A DNA stretch of 64,000 nucleotides, from NCBI RefSeq assembly GCF_021462225.1, contig NC_061812.1:50151848-50215847 (forward strand), written 5' to 3'. The DNA comes from Girardinichthys multiradiatus. Lineage: Eukaryota; Chordata; Actinopteri; Cyprinodontiformes; Goodeidae. Position 1 is the stretch's first letter, and each line of letters begins with the position of its first letter. Positions 1 to 11,456 of the stretch are shown piece by piece. A model generated the notes under the pieces. It did no database searches, was not told the DNA's origin, and was given only the letters and a program-made list of their open reading frames with translations. The position numbers were made by a program, and so were the translations under genes.

Positions 1-59
1 GCTATAAAAGCCACCTTTTTAGTAATTTGACTTCAGCTGTGTGTAATTACACAGCTACA

Positions 60-870
60 AACCTACCACAATATGACTGTCCGACTAGGCAAGGAGAGCA
101 TCAGAGAAGCAGACAACAGATCCATGCTAACTCTAGAGGAGGTACAGAGATCCACATCTCAGGTGGAACAACCTGTCCCCAGGACAACATCTAGTCGTGT
201 ATTCTACAAACCTGATTTTTTTGGAAGAGCAACAAAAGGTGCTCTGGTCAGACTAAAATGTACCGTTCAGCTTTCTGACCTACATGCAAAACACTATGTA
301 TGGCTGATAACAAGCATTGCACATGACCCTGAACACAGCATCCCCACATTTCCCACCACAACATGTTGGTGGCAGCATCATGATGTTTGGATGCAGTTCT
401 TAAGAAGTAACTGCAAAGCTTGTCAGAGTTAGTGGAAAGATTGAATGAACAAACCCTGTTAGAGGTTGCAGAAGACTAGGGACTGGTGTAGAAGTTCCTC
501 CACCACCAGGACAGCCACCCTAAACAGACAAACAGAGATACAATGGGATGGTTTAGATCAGAACATATGCTTATGTTAGAATGGCCCAGTCAAAGTCTAG
601 ACCTTAATCCAACTAGAGTCAGGGAACAATTAAAATGGATGACAGATTATCTTCATCCAATCTGACTGAGATTGGACTGTTTTAAAAAGTAGAATTTGTG
701 AACATTTCAGCCTGTAGATGTTAAAGCTGGTAGAGACATAAACCAAAAGACCTGCAGCTCGACCTGTAGCCAAAGATGGTTCTACAGTGTACTGGTTCAG
801 GGAGCAGAATACAAATTGTCATCACAGTTTCAGGTTTTAGCCATTTACTTGCTGGATAAAGATCAATAAC
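60..870 (+). mobile_element. Tc1-like transposon relic (family A)
   Basis: This is a decayed transposase region in sense orientation. The stretch around 300-400 corresponds to the part of this fish family that encodes the 'histidine, glycine-rich, MLWG' block (the DNA reads gtggcagcatcatgatgttt), and 575-600 matches the block leading to SPDLNP. A short frame at 73-432 keeps the N-terminal part (residues resembling LGKESIREADNRS and TTSSRVFYKPDFFGRA) but is closed by stops and indels. No terminal repeats are visible on the left because the window starts there. Related relics occur at 29470-29960, 47851-48332 and, in antisense, 19690-20080 and 56075-57134. It is not a working gene. Confidence 0.7.
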
Positions 871-950
871 TAAATATAGTCTTAGTTGCATTGAGAGCAT
901 TGAAGAATTTAATACTGTATCATTTATCCCACTCAGGGCTGTAATTAACA

Positions 951-1332
951 ATATCTTAACCTGGGTTGTTTCATTTTTCTGTCTCAGCTGGGAGTCTTTC
1001 TCTCTAATGAAAATGAAATGCTTAACTGCTCTCCCTTCAGTGCTCAGTCAGGCCTATTTGTTGTTAAGAGTCTCCTGCCAGCAGCGCTTCAACTCACCAT
1101 TTGACACCTAAACAAACCGTTTCTTCTCAAATACCCCAAATGGCTGGCGTTAGTTTTCAGAAATTGTCTCCCTGACCTTTAGCTTCCCACTGGCACGACA
1201 AAGGTCGGTTGCTTAGCTAGTCATGTGGCTCTTAATTGTGTTTGCATCTTCCCGCTGTAGACAGAAGGGATGTGTGCACCTCCATGTTTTTACCAGGCAT
1301 GTCTAATCTGTCATGTCACATGTTCCGGGCAG
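951..1332. other. Intronic sequence, no gene seen
   Basis: This is the part of the upstream IQSEC intron next to the small exon. It ends in a modest pyrimidine tract and an AG at 1331-1332. I see no repeat family or conserved reading frame in it. Confidence 0.4.
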
Positions 1333-1382
1333 GAAAGCGTGGGAGACGCAGCAGTGCAGGATCACTAGACAGCAATCTGGAA
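1333..1382 (+). CDS. iqsec1: IQSEC-family penultimate exon (50 nt)
   Basis: The exon begins after AG at 1331-1332 and ends at a strong GTAAGT donor (1383-1388). It contributes the last two bases of a split codon plus 16 codons reading KRGRRSSAGSLDSNLE. The reading frame joins without a shift to the terminal exon at 17532, giving SNLE-GSIISSPH, a serine-rich stretch known from the C-terminal part of IQSEC/BRAG Arf GEFs. Upstream exons (IQ motif, Sec7 and PH domains) lie off the left edge. The acceptor tract is weak, so the call rests on the joined reading frame and the donor. Which IQSEC paralogue this is cannot be settled here. Confidence 0.6.
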
Positions 1383-2824
1383 GTAAGTAGGAAGCACCTG
1401 CTGCCGAGCTGTCCTCCGTCTGCATTTGTGTTGTTCTCTAAGAACATCCAGGTTTTATTAGATTTATTGTTTCTGTGTGCTGTGTGCTTTTTTGTTTCGC
1501 AGCTCTTTTTGTTTGCTGCACCTGAACACTGTGCATGCATTATGCTGAATGGAAATGATGCTGTGGCTGTTGTATTAAGCTCGGTCGCACACTGCATGAC
1601 TAGACTAACTGTAGTTTAGACTCCTGTCCTTGTGCTGCTCTGTTGACCTTAGACTCAGACCTTTGAATCCACCTGTGGAAGGTGACTGTGCCCTGTTAGT
1701 TGCAGCTGCTGTATGTTTTCAGGACCAAGTGACCAACACACTGTATCTTCTCACTAACCCTCAAGCCTAGACTCTTTTACTCTTACAACTTTCCATATTG
1801 GATATGTGTAAGTGCGTAGTTGCGTTGATAAGTTGTGTGCTCATCAACATGTTCTCTCTTTTCTATGTTTTTACATCATTTGCATATTTCATTACAAATA
1901 TTGCTATGTTTACTCTACCATCTTTATTGCATAACTTTAGTTGAAAGTTAATTTATAGCTTTAGATTAATAACACAAAATATGTTCATTAACACTTAGAT
2001 TTATCATGTAAAGAAGAGACCATGATAACTCATTTATAAACTCAGAAACAGAAAACTTGATAGATTCCAGAGGGTAATTAAATGGCTGTTAGACCCGGTC
2101 CTTACAAGAACTTACCACAGAACTATATGATGGTTAGAAATACATTCAGACAGCAATCCATGAGCAACTTCAACATGCCTCAGCATTCAACAACTTCATA
2201 GCCTAATGAAAGACTGTGCAGATCAATCAGTCTTCTGATTGGTTAATATTTATTGTTGCATTTTCCACATTTAATGCAACATTTGTTCTGTGCAACTCAT
2301 CTGAAAAACAAATCAAACTGTTAGAAGGAAATATCTAAAAAGTAAAAAGCTGCAAGAACATGTCTGCATCCAAGAGTACACCACTAGACTAATACTGTGT
2401 TGAACTTCTTCTGATGAGGTTTCTTGCTTCATTCTTGTTTACTGGTCTATCAGCTTTCCACTTCTTGACTTGGTGACCACCTTACCTGGAATATGTTTTC
2501 CAAATCTGTCAGATTGTGAGGACCTCTCTTTTCCACAGCCCTCTTCCAGTGACCCACACATTTTCTGATTTAATTCTGAAAGCTGGATTGGTCCAAACCT
2601 TAAATTTCCAACTGGTAAAGTCATTTGTTCATTTCGAGGTATACTTGGACTCAGTGTGATGCTGACAAAATAAAATCTCAGTGTTTTAGCGGACACTTAA
2701 AGGTTTTTTATTCAAACAGACTGGTATGGGCTTCCGGTATAGCACCAATCCGGATGGATGCATAGATGTAAAGCTCTGTAAGAGGTCTCATGTTCATCTA
2801 ATATTTCATCATAAACTGTAAGCC
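1383..2824. other. Intronic sequence, no gene seen
   Basis: This is the first part of the 16 kb IQSEC intron. It is AT-rich between about 1790 and 2060. The piece at about 2450-2700 resembles an interspersed fish repeat, but I cannot name it. No coding exon is supported. Confidence 0.4.
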
Positions 2825-5546
2825 TTTCTATTCCCCCCGTGAGTTCGCTTCGTTCATCCTGGTCGGTGTTTACATCCCGCCGCAAGCTAACGTGCAGGTC
2901 GCACAGCGCATGCTCGGCGACCAGATACTGGGTGTGGAGCGGACCAACCCGGACTCCTTAGTTACCGTCGTTGACGACTTTAACAAAGGTAATCTCACCC
3001 ATGAACTCCCCAAATATAGACAGTTTATAAAATGTCCGACCAGAGAGGACAACATTCTGGATCTGGATCGTTACACCACCATCAAAGACGCTTATCACGC
3101 CGTCCCACGTGCTGCACTGGGCCAATCCGACCACATCATGGTCCACCTGATTCCTGCATACAGGCAGAAACTAAAGCTCTGCAAACCTGTTGTGAGGACA
3201 ACAAGGAAGTGGAGCAGTGAGGCTGTGGAGAATCTCCAGGCGTGTTTAGACTGTACAGACTGGGATGTGTTCAGGACTACTACCAACAGTCTGGACGAGT
3301 ACACAGAGGCTGTGACTTCCTACATCAGCTTCTGTGAGGACAGCTGTGTACCATCATGCACCAGGGTGAGTTACAACAACAACAAACCCTGGTTCACAGC
3401 CAAACTCAGAAGGTTAAGACTGGATAAGGAAGAGGCCTTCAGGAGTGGGGACAAAGACATATACAGAGAGGCGAAGTACAAGTTTGGCAAGGCAGTGAAA
3501 GAGACCAAACGACTGTACTCTGAGAAGCTCCAAAACCAGTTCTCAGCCAACGACTCTGCGTCTGTGTGGAAAGGGCTCAGGCAGATCACCAACGACAAGC
3601 CGAAAGCCCCCCACTCCATCAACGACCGACGCCTCGTCAACGACCTGAACGAGTTCTACTGCCGCTTTGAAAGACAAAGGGACAGTCCTGCAACCATCTC
3701 CCACGACACCCCCCAACACCTGCAGCCACAATCCACCACCCCCACCTCCCCAACCTCAAGAGGGGCCTTGGCACCTCTGACCCCCACCCTGAAGTTCCCC
3801 CCCACCAGCCCCCTACCTACGCCGAGGACGGCTCTTTCCATCCAGGAGAGGGACGTCAACAAACTCTTCAGGAGACAGAACCCCCGGAAAGCTGCTGGTC
3901 CGGATTCTGTCTCACCAGCCAGCCTGAAGCACTGCGCTGATCAGCTGTCTCCAGTCTTCACAGACATTTTTAACACCTCACTGGAGACATGTCATGTGCC
4001 AGCCTGCTTCAAGTCCTCCACCATCGTCCCTGTTCCCAAGAAGCCAAGGACCACAGGGCTTAATGACTTCAGACCCGTCGCCCTGACCTCTGTGGTGATG
4101 AAGTCCTTTGAGCGCCTTGTGCTCTCACACCTAAAAGACATCACCGACCCCCTCCTGGACCCCTGCAATTTGCCTACAGAGCCAAAAGGTCTGTAGATGA
4201 TGCAGTCAACTTAGCCCTTCACTTCATCCTCCGGCACCTGGACACCACAGGAACCTATGCCAGGATCCTGTTTGTGGATTTCAGCTCTGCCTTCAACATC
4301 ATCGCCCCAGTTCTGCTACAGGAGAAGCTCTCCCAGCTGAGTGTGCCCGACTCCACCTGCAGGTGGATCACTGACTTCATGTCTGACAGGAAGCAGCGCG
4401 TGAGGCTGGGGAAGCACGTCTCTGACTCCCTGACCATCAGCTGTGTTTTCTCTCCTCTGCTCTTCTCCCTGTACACCAATAGCTGCACCTCCAGTCACCA
4501 GTCTGTCAAGCTTCTGAAGTTGGCGGACGACACCACTGTGATCGGACTCATCTCTGATGGTGACAAGTCCGCGTACAGATGGGAGGTGGACCATCTGTTG
4601 GACTGGTGCAGCCAGAACAACCTTGAGCTCAACGCTCTAAAGACAGTAGAGATGGTTGTGGACTTCAGGCAGGACCCAACCCCACCTGCCCCCATCACCC
4701 TCTGTGACTCCACAATTGACACTGTGGAATCTTTCCGCTTCCTGGGAACCATCATCTCCCAGGATCTCAAGTGGGAGCCAAACATCAGCTCCCTCATCAA
4801 GAAAGCCCAGCAGAGGATGTTCTTCCTGCGGCAGCTGAAGAAATTCAACCTGCCAAAGACTATGATGGTGCACTTCTACACAGCCATCATTGAGTCCATC
4901 CTCACCTCCTCCATCACCATCTGGTACGCCGCTGCTACAGCCAAGGATAAGGGCAGGCTGCAGCGTGTCATGCGGTCTGCTGAGAAGGTGATTGGCTGCA
5001 GTCTACTGTCGCTCCAGGAACTGTACACCTCCAGGACCCTGAAGCAGGCAGGGAAGATTCTGGCTGATCCCTCCCACCCCGGTCACAGACTCTTTGAAAC
5101 TCTCCCCTCTGGCAGGAGGCTGCGGTCCACCTGGACCAAAACCTCACGCAACAAGAACAGTTTTTTCCCATCTGCCACCAGCCTTGTTAACAAAGCCCGG
5201 AAACCACCCTGACACTCTCCCTTTCCCCCACACCCCTCCTTTTTTGCTGACAGGACACCTGTAACTTGCAACTCCATGCGTTACATTAACGCTCAGCTTG
5301 GACTCCTGCTCTACTTGCACTGCCATACTTGCACAATGATCACCTGCACTGTTGTACTGCTCTCGCACCCAATACTGCTCTATATTTACTCTCACTCACT
5401 TAAAACTGTGCACATATATTTATATTATATTGTAGATATGTTTATACTGTTTAATTTGTATTGTATTGCACCGACAACGCCAAAACAAATTCCTTGTATG
5501 TCCAAAAACGTACTTGGCAATAAAGCTTTCTGATTCTGATTCTAAT
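2825..5546 (+). mobile_element. 5'-truncated LINE (CR1/L2/Rex1-type, Jockey group)
   Basis: The copy runs from the middle of the endonuclease domain through the reverse transcriptase to a 3' UTR that ends in an AATAAA-like stretch and a short GATTCT tandem tail at about 5532-5546. The tail is typical of self-primed, target-primed LINE ends. The left end is a 5' truncation, as is usual for this class. It lies in sense orientation inside the IQSEC intron. The assignment to the CR1/L2/Rex1 group comes from the ORF order (endonuclease then RT), the FVDFSSAFN block and the ADDTT catalytic box; the exact clade is uncertain. Confidence 0.85.
2892..5212 (+). pseudogene. LINE endonuclease/reverse transcriptase, frameshifted
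   Basis: Two long open segments encode one broken polyprotein. The first (2892-4196, 434 codons) has the end of an exonuclease-endonuclease-phosphatase type endonuclease, with GQSDH retained but the expected GDFN site reading DDFN. It continues through a basic linker to the RT N-terminal block FRPVALTSVVMKSFE. A one-base frameshift near 4161-4163 moves the frame, and the second segment (4274-5212, open upstream of its listed start) carries FVDFSSAFN, the ADDTT catalytic box and the C-terminal SLQELYTSR region. The RT block that normally reads GAPQG before the SPLLFSLY stretch is missing (around 4440), an in-frame loss of about six residues. The product cannot be functional. Confidence 0.85.
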
Positions 5547-6449
5547 AAAAACTAGTTTTTGAAGAGTAAAAGTGGATTTTTGTAATATGAAAAGAGGAAA
5601 TAGAAGTAGTTCTTAAAGGAACTGCACACTGATCTGATGCTGCTACTCAGTCAAGTAACTTTACACTGAAAGGGCCTCTTTGGGTTCAATGACTTCCCTT
5701 CCCACCTTTGAAATGAAAAAATTATTGATCTGACTTGGAAGTCAACCTTGTTGTAATTGTATGTTAAGATCATTTTTTAATGGTTTCGGAAACAGAGATT
5801 TGTTTTTGGCTACCTTGGAATTGTAGATGCTGCGACTTATCCGAAATACAAAGTCGTAACCAAAACAGAACGTGAGAAACATGGGATTCAGAAACATTTA
5901 TTATTTGTCCTACAAGGGAAATACTAGATGAGTTGCAATACTAATTTCAAACACGGTATATTTTCAGTTTACTTCTCAAATAAGACATACATAAGGTGTC
6001 AGAAAGCCATGTGATGGTGAAAGGTTTTATAGATCAAAAAGAACTCATCTTATTTAATATTTTTTGACTACCAGTGAATGATATTCAATGTATGAAACAT
6101 AAGGAGTGTTAATATGTGGTGGAGATTGGAACACTCTCCTGGATTCTTCAAATAAAACCAAAAAGATAGCTACTGTAAAACATTGTATTAAAACTAATTA
6201 GAGAGATAGGTTTGATAGACATTTGGAGAGAATTACATTCTAAGGACAAGTATTTTACTACTTTTCACTTCCTTATTCTGCACAACCAGGATTGATTATT
6301 TCTTTATCTTTCACAAAGGAAGATACAGGATAATAAACTGTGACTCTGGAGTTGCAGATGTTTCTGATTATGCAGCAGTATGTTTACACTGTATTTAGAT
6401 AATATACCCAGAGACGTCTGTGGAAACCGAATAACCCTTTCTGTCAGCA
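5547..6449. other. Intronic sequence, no gene seen
   Basis: AT-rich sequence between two LINE insertions. I recognise no exon, no inverted repeats and no known repeat family here. Confidence 0.35.
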
Positions 6450-7278
6450 ATATGAGATGATCTTAAAGATTACATGACTGATAACAATGACGGTTCTGCA
6501 TCTTCCGGTATACTCTGGGATAGGCTGTCATTAGAAGTAAACTAATATAACGGACATATCAGAAAAAGAAAGAAAAAGAGGTGCAGATTACTGATTTGGC
6601 AGAAAAAATAGACCTTTTGAAATGCACACATATGAAAACTCGAGACACATTTCAAGTGCAACACAAAAATATGAAGAAAAAATAGAATAGAAAAGTAAGC
6701 TAATAAGACAAACTTGGCATGGAGAATACAGAAACAAGAGGCAGAAAGATCTACAGTATATACCAAATAAACCATCCCTCAACTCAAAATTTGTGCCACC
6801 ATTAGACAGATATTTAACCTGTTATTGTACAATGATTACAACAAACTCTCCACCCAACCTCAAGGAATTGAACCTTTTGCTGAGGAAAGGTTTTGTCATC
6901 ATTAAACCTACGAGCTATAGGAACCACACATAATAAGACAATATAACCTGAAATTACAAAAAGTAAAATCGACAAGACTGAAGGTAGACAAAATACCGGG
7001 CATGGATGGGTCCCCCTCAGAATGATGCAAAATCTTTAGAGAGAACATATTACTATTATTGAGAAATTGTTTTAACCATGGAGGTGAAATATCATCCTCA
7101 CGGTGGAAGCAGTGATATCTGTAATTCCGAAACCAGGAAAAGACTGGCTAGAACGCGGTTCTTGCATACCTATTTAAAAATTCAATATTGATTACAGATT
7201 ATATGACTTAATCTTAGCGAAACGTATTGAAGGTATTTTACTAGAATTAACTGACACACACCAAACGGGACGATTGAA
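6450..7278 (+). mobile_element. L1-type LINE fragment, 5' side
   Basis: Translations in shifting frames show the L1 ORF2 order: a KIPGMDG block (compare NNKSPGLDG in L1), then a PGKD-like piece near 7130, then a region like LAKRI and LTDTHQTG just before 7265. Several stops and frameshifts break it. The matching 3' part of L1 resumes at about 8520, with a different LINE between them, so this is one disrupted copy. It is inferred from motif order rather than a search. Confidence 0.55.
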
Positions 7279-7308
7279 GATTCAATCGTCCTGTTTGGAA
7301 TGTGTCAG
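7251..7308. repeat. 28-bp inverted repeat with a 2-nt loop
   Basis: Left arm 7251-7278 and right arm 7281-7308 pair at 25 of 28 positions around the loop GA. One mismatch can form a G-U pair in RNA. The left arm lies in L1 sequence and the right arm at the start of the next LINE segment, so the hairpin marks the junction. It could be a fold-back rearrangement or an L1 inversion end. Confidence 0.8.
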
Positions 7309-8500
7309 ATCTCTGGATCTCTGTGGATTACCATCCCCTGGGAACGGAAACAAAGTTGGCGCCGTGAGCAGAAGCAGAAGTGAGCTCGTAGAGCTGGCAC
7401 ACTAGCTAGGCTGAGGAGACCGCCACATAGACCACCACTTCCCACCCTTTTTCTCATCAACGCCTGATCCATTACCAAAAAGATGGATGAACTGAGATTA
7501 CAGGCAGCTACAAACAACATTGTGAGAGACCGTTGCATTCTGTTGGTCACAGAGACCTGGTTAGACTCATCCATCCTGGATTCTGCTATTGAGCTAGCAG
7601 GCTACACTGTGCAGCGCCAGGACAGGACGCAGGACTCCAGTAACAGCAGAGGAGGGGGGCTCTGTGTGTACATTAATAACAGCTGGTGCACCAGTTACTG
7701 TAAACGGCCACTGCTCCTCGGACCTGATGTATATGACTTTTAATTGCAGGCCCGTCTATCTTCTGAGAGACTTCACCATAGTATTGGTAACTGTTGTTTG
7801 CATCCCACCAGATGCTAATGCTACCTCCACTGTTGGATTTCTATATAGCAGCAGCAGCAACCAGTAGAGCAAGCACCCTGACACAGTGCACATTATAGCG
7901 CAGGACTTCGATCATGCAGACTTAAAGGTAGTGCTCCCCAAACTCAACCAGCATGTAAAGTGTGCCATCAGAGAAGCTAACATACTCGACGAAGTATAGA
8001 GCAACATCAAGCTGGTTTACAATGCTAGGCCACTACCACACTTGCATCAAGACCTCCATAGACATTGTTACTGTGGAAAAAACACATCCAGGGTCTACAC
8101 CATCCATGGTTGGTCATCCAGGGCTTCTTGCCCTGGACCATTGAGGTCCCGAAAATGCTGATTGAGAGAAATGCCTTCAAGTCGGGCAATAAGGGTCTCT
8201 ACAGAACAGCCCGAGCAAACCTGAAGAGAGGCATGGGAAAGGCAAAGTAAGACTATAGGAGGAGGATCGAGGACCACCTGGACAGCAACAACAGCTGGCA
8301 GGTATGGAAGGGGATCCAGCAGCTCACCGACAAGACAAACCCCAGAGCTGCCGATGGTAATGCCTTTCTGGCAGAGGAGCTGAATCTCTTCTTTGCCCGC
8401 TTTGAGGTGGTGCCACCACAGGCAGCTGCACTACACACTACAGCTCATGGCAGCTTCACCCTCACTGTAGAGGAGCATGAGGTGAGGCAGGCAAACTCAT
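7309..8500 (+). mobile_element. LINE fragment with endonuclease domain (CR1/L2/Rex1-type)
   Basis: From about 7483 the frame encodes the start of an endonuclease domain: LLVTETWLDSS, then GGGLCVYINNSWC, then in another frame a VYIPPDANA-like piece near 7795. Further on, 8150-8290 encodes the linker before the RT (ERNAFKSGNKGLYRTARANL). Frameshifts separate each piece. This is a different copy from the LINE at 2825. It lies between two halves of an L1 copy. Confidence 0.7.
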
Positions 8501-8519
8501 GATAATGTCAGATGAGCTC

Positions 8520-9000
8520 TTCATGTCATTACCTATTTACTACATATGTACAACACTGAAGCAGTAGTTCTCAGTCTGGATGCCGAAAAGATGCTTGACA
8601 CAGTTTGATGGGACTACCTATACCCAGTTTTAGGGTTTTGGGTTTGACAACAGAGTGATTAAGTCTCTGAAATCCTTACATTGTTCCCCAACAACCAAAA
8701 CTAAAATGAATGGGAGTTTATCTACAGCAGCACTGCATGAACGAGGATGTCGTCGGGGATGTCCTTTAAGTATTTTATTGTTGTCTCTTTTTATTAAGCC
8801 TTTGGCACAGACAATTAGGGAAAGTAAGGAAATAGCAAATGTCATAATAGGGGACAAAGAATATAAAACTGGCTTGTATGATGATGACATCCTACAAATC
8901 CTCACTGATAGAAGTAGACTTAAATTATTAATTTTACTCAAAGAATTTAGGCCTCTCTCTGAATACAAAATAAACCTATACAAAACACTCTTTCAATAAA
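8520..9000 (+). mobile_element. L1-type LINE fragment, RT palm
   Basis: The region carries the L1 reverse transcriptase order: AVVLSLDAEK near 8560-8590, RRGCPLSILLLSLFIKPLAQ at about 8745-8810 (compare GCPLSPLLF), and a DDDILQIL stretch at 8880 in the position of the catalytic YADD box, where Tyr-Ala is lost. The open frame at 8655-8999 is therefore a relic of ORF2. Confidence 0.7.
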
Positions 9001-9149
9001 TTACCAACATCCGGCAAACATGTCTAAAACATGTAAGTTTAAGTTAAACAGGAAGTCAATAAAATATCTAGTACTGATATCAATTACTTTATCCATCTAT
9101 CTTTGATAAGACCTATATTCCCTGGACAAGTGTCAATATTAAGGTGAAT

Positions 9150-9470
9150 GTGCTACCTAGACTACGGGTGCATTCTCACTGCTGGTCCGGTCCAGGGATT
9201 AGTAGTGAAACATTCACACCTTAAGTTGGCACCGTTTGCTTTCACACAGAGATTTTGTGGACCGAACCAAACAAAGCCATGCAGATGCAACGGATTGTTT
9301 CAGAGGCAGTATTGCCCCAGTGTTGCAAAGATCAAGAAGAAAAAAATCTCGACGAAGAAGACAGACTTTTTTCATCAGGGTTTCTGTTGTATGGGAAGAA
9401 ACTTGTGCCATCAGAAACTGAATTTGAGTTGCTCTGACTGAATTTGTATTTGTGTAATTTGAAATTGAAT
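9150..9470. other. Unassigned repeat-like segment
   Basis: The stretch beginning near 9168 (gtgcattctcactgctggtc) looks like the ends of non-autonomous fish DNA transposons, but I cannot identify its partner end. No gene is supported. Confidence 0.25.
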
Positions 9471-9549
9471 TGAATTCAAATTCAATTCAAAGATACTTTA
9501 TTGATCCTCGAGGGGAAATTAGAATTCCAGTACAACCCATCCAAACATA

Positions 9550-10396
9550 CAGGTCCTTCTCAAAATATTAGCATATTGTGATAAAGTTCATTATTTTCCA
9601 TAATGTCATGATGAAAATTTAACATTCATATATTTTAGATTCATTGCACACTAACTGAAATATTTCAGGTCTTTTATTGTCTTAATACGGATGATTTTGG
9701 CATACAGCTCATGAAAACCCAAAATTCCTATCTCACAAAATTAGCATATCATTAAAAGGATCTCTAAACGAGCTATGAACCTAATCATCTGAATCAACGA
9801 GTTAACTCTAAACACCTGCAAAAGATTCCTGACGCCTTTAAAACTCCCAGCCTGGTTCATCACTCAAAACCCCAATCATGGGTAAGACTGCCGACCTGAC
9901 TGCTGTCCATTAGGCCACTATTGACCCCCTCAAGCAAGAGGGTAAGACACAGAAAGAAATTTCTGAATGAATAGGCATCCAGAGCCACCGTGCACAGACG
10001 TGTGCAGGTAATGGGCTACAGGTGCCGCATTCCCCAGGTCAAGCCATTTTTGAACCAGAAACAGCGGCAGAAGCATTGAAGCAGTCATTTCTGCCAAACG
10101 ATTCGCGACCAAGTATTGAGTGCATAACTGTACATGATTATTTAAAGGTTGATGTTTTTTGTATTAAAAACACTTTTCTTTTATTGGTCGGATGAAATAT
10201 GCTAATTCTGTGAGATAGGAATTTTGGGTTTTCATGAGCTGTATGCCAAAATCATCCGTATTAAGACAATAAAAAACCTGAAATATTTCAGTTAGTGTGC
10301 AATGAATCTAAAATATATTAATGTTAAATTTTCATCATTACATTATGGAAAATAATGAACTTTATCACAATATGCTAATATTTTGAGAAGGACCTG
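9550..10396 (+). mobile_element. Tc1-like element, internally deleted copy (847 bp)
   Basis: The ends are perfect: CAGGTCCTTCTC at 9550 and its complement ending at 10396, each bordered by the TA duplication (9548-9549 and 10397-10398). Terminal inverted repeats are about 200 bp. Inside, the transposase start (ATGGGTAAGACTGCC at about 9878) is followed by premature stops. A large deletion joins the N-terminal region to the last codons, so about 750 bp are missing compared with the copy at 46248. It could be moved only by a transposase supplied in trans. Confidence 0.95.
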
Positions 10397-10562
10397 TACA
10401 TCATGACACAAGACAAGGGGGAGACGGGTCACCGAGGCTTTGCTGCCCACTCACAGGCGCTGCCCTTGCTAGATAAGAGGCCACATTAGGAAAGTAGGGG
10501 GAAAAAAAATCATATTTCACACTTTATCCTCAGCAGGATACAGTTTGAGATTGCAAAAAACC

Positions 10563-11456
10563 TCAGCACAAAGAAGCAACAAGTTGACAAAACAACATCA
10601 TGCCGGGAACGGTGAAGGTGGTGTGAGGGGTGCATATGTTTATCTTGAGAATGTGTGTGTGTGCAAGTGAGTGTGTGCAAGTAAGTCCATGAAGCACTGT
10701 CACAGAGGCCATTGTCCTTGATGGTTCGTTGGATTGTACATCAACCGGCCACAAAGTTCTGAGCAGGTCCACAGATGTCCTCAGGGAAGGGAGGGGGCAG
10801 AAGGAGCAGAGCGTCATGTTTACATAACTTCCAGGAGAAGTTGAAGATAGCCAGCCATCAAGGCCGTGCAGGGGAGCCAGATTCAGAAAAACAATAATTA
10901 TTTGGGTTAGGCTGACTCTTAATTTTCCATCAGCCTTGAGAATCTTGCTGGTGCTTCTCAAAGGTGAATCCAAACAGCCAAATTCCTGGTCTTTCTGCCA
11001 GATCCGAGCGAACAACTTTCTCCAAGATTTATCCCATTTCACCCCTGAGTCCAGGAACCGCAACCTGCCTGCGATCCTAAGGATCACATCCAGTCTGCGA
11101 TTCAGCTCACGTAACATCTCAGTCTGAGTGTTGATCGCTCTGAAGATCCCATCACACATGCCAGGCAGCCTTACAATAGCCAGAACAGCTGCTGACATTC
11201 TCCAAATTTCTCGATATGCCAGGTAACCACTGACTCCAAAAAGCAGAAATCCTGATATCAAACATCCAATTATATACACATCTTCCACATCCTCGACTGA
11301 CATTATCGACAGAAACACAATCCTCCACTTCTGCCAGGAGTCCATCATGTATCCGGAGAAAAATGTCCCGTCTGGGCAAGTGGGCTCTCCCGACCCCTGT
11401 CTTCTCATGGAGAAAATTTGATCAATTGCATTGAGAAACCAGCTGACCAAATCCAT
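10563..11456 (-). CDS. Unrecognised putative single-span membrane protein (297 aa)
   Basis: I do not recognise this protein. The frame is 297 codons from an ATG at 11456. Residues about 60-81 (YIIGCLISGFLLFGVSGYLA) form one strong hydrophobic segment. Residues about 104-132 are amphipathic with leucine spacing (TQTEMLRELNRRLDVI), suggesting a short coiled coil. Residues 25-35 contain CPDGTFFSG. The last hundred residues look like translated 3' non-coding sequence (TG-repeat-derived HSLAHTH), so the real C-terminus may be shorter or the frame may have lost its stop. There is no intron and a LINE-like tail follows, so this could be a retroposed gene or an element-encoded protein. A chance frame is possible but less likely for the first 180 residues. 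Confidence 0.4.
   Translation of the reverse strand: MDLVSWFLNAIDQIFSMRRQGSGEPTCPDGTFFSGYMMDSWQKWRIVFLSIMSVEDVEDVYIIGCLISGFLLFGVSGYLAYREIWRMSAAVLAIVRLPGMCDGIFRAINTQTEMLRELNRRLDVILRIAGRLRFLDSGVKWDKSWRKLFARIWQKDQEFGCLDSPLRSTSKILKADGKLRVSLTQIIIVFLNLAPLHGLDGWLSSTSPGSYVNMTLCSFCPLPSLRTSVDLLRTLWPVDVQSNEPSRTMASVTVLHGLTCTHSLAHTHILKINICTPHTTFTVPGMMLFCQLVASLC

Noticed and set aside
1..9. TATA-like sequence at the window start
   Set aside because: It lies beside a Tc1 relic in an intron and has no gene after it.
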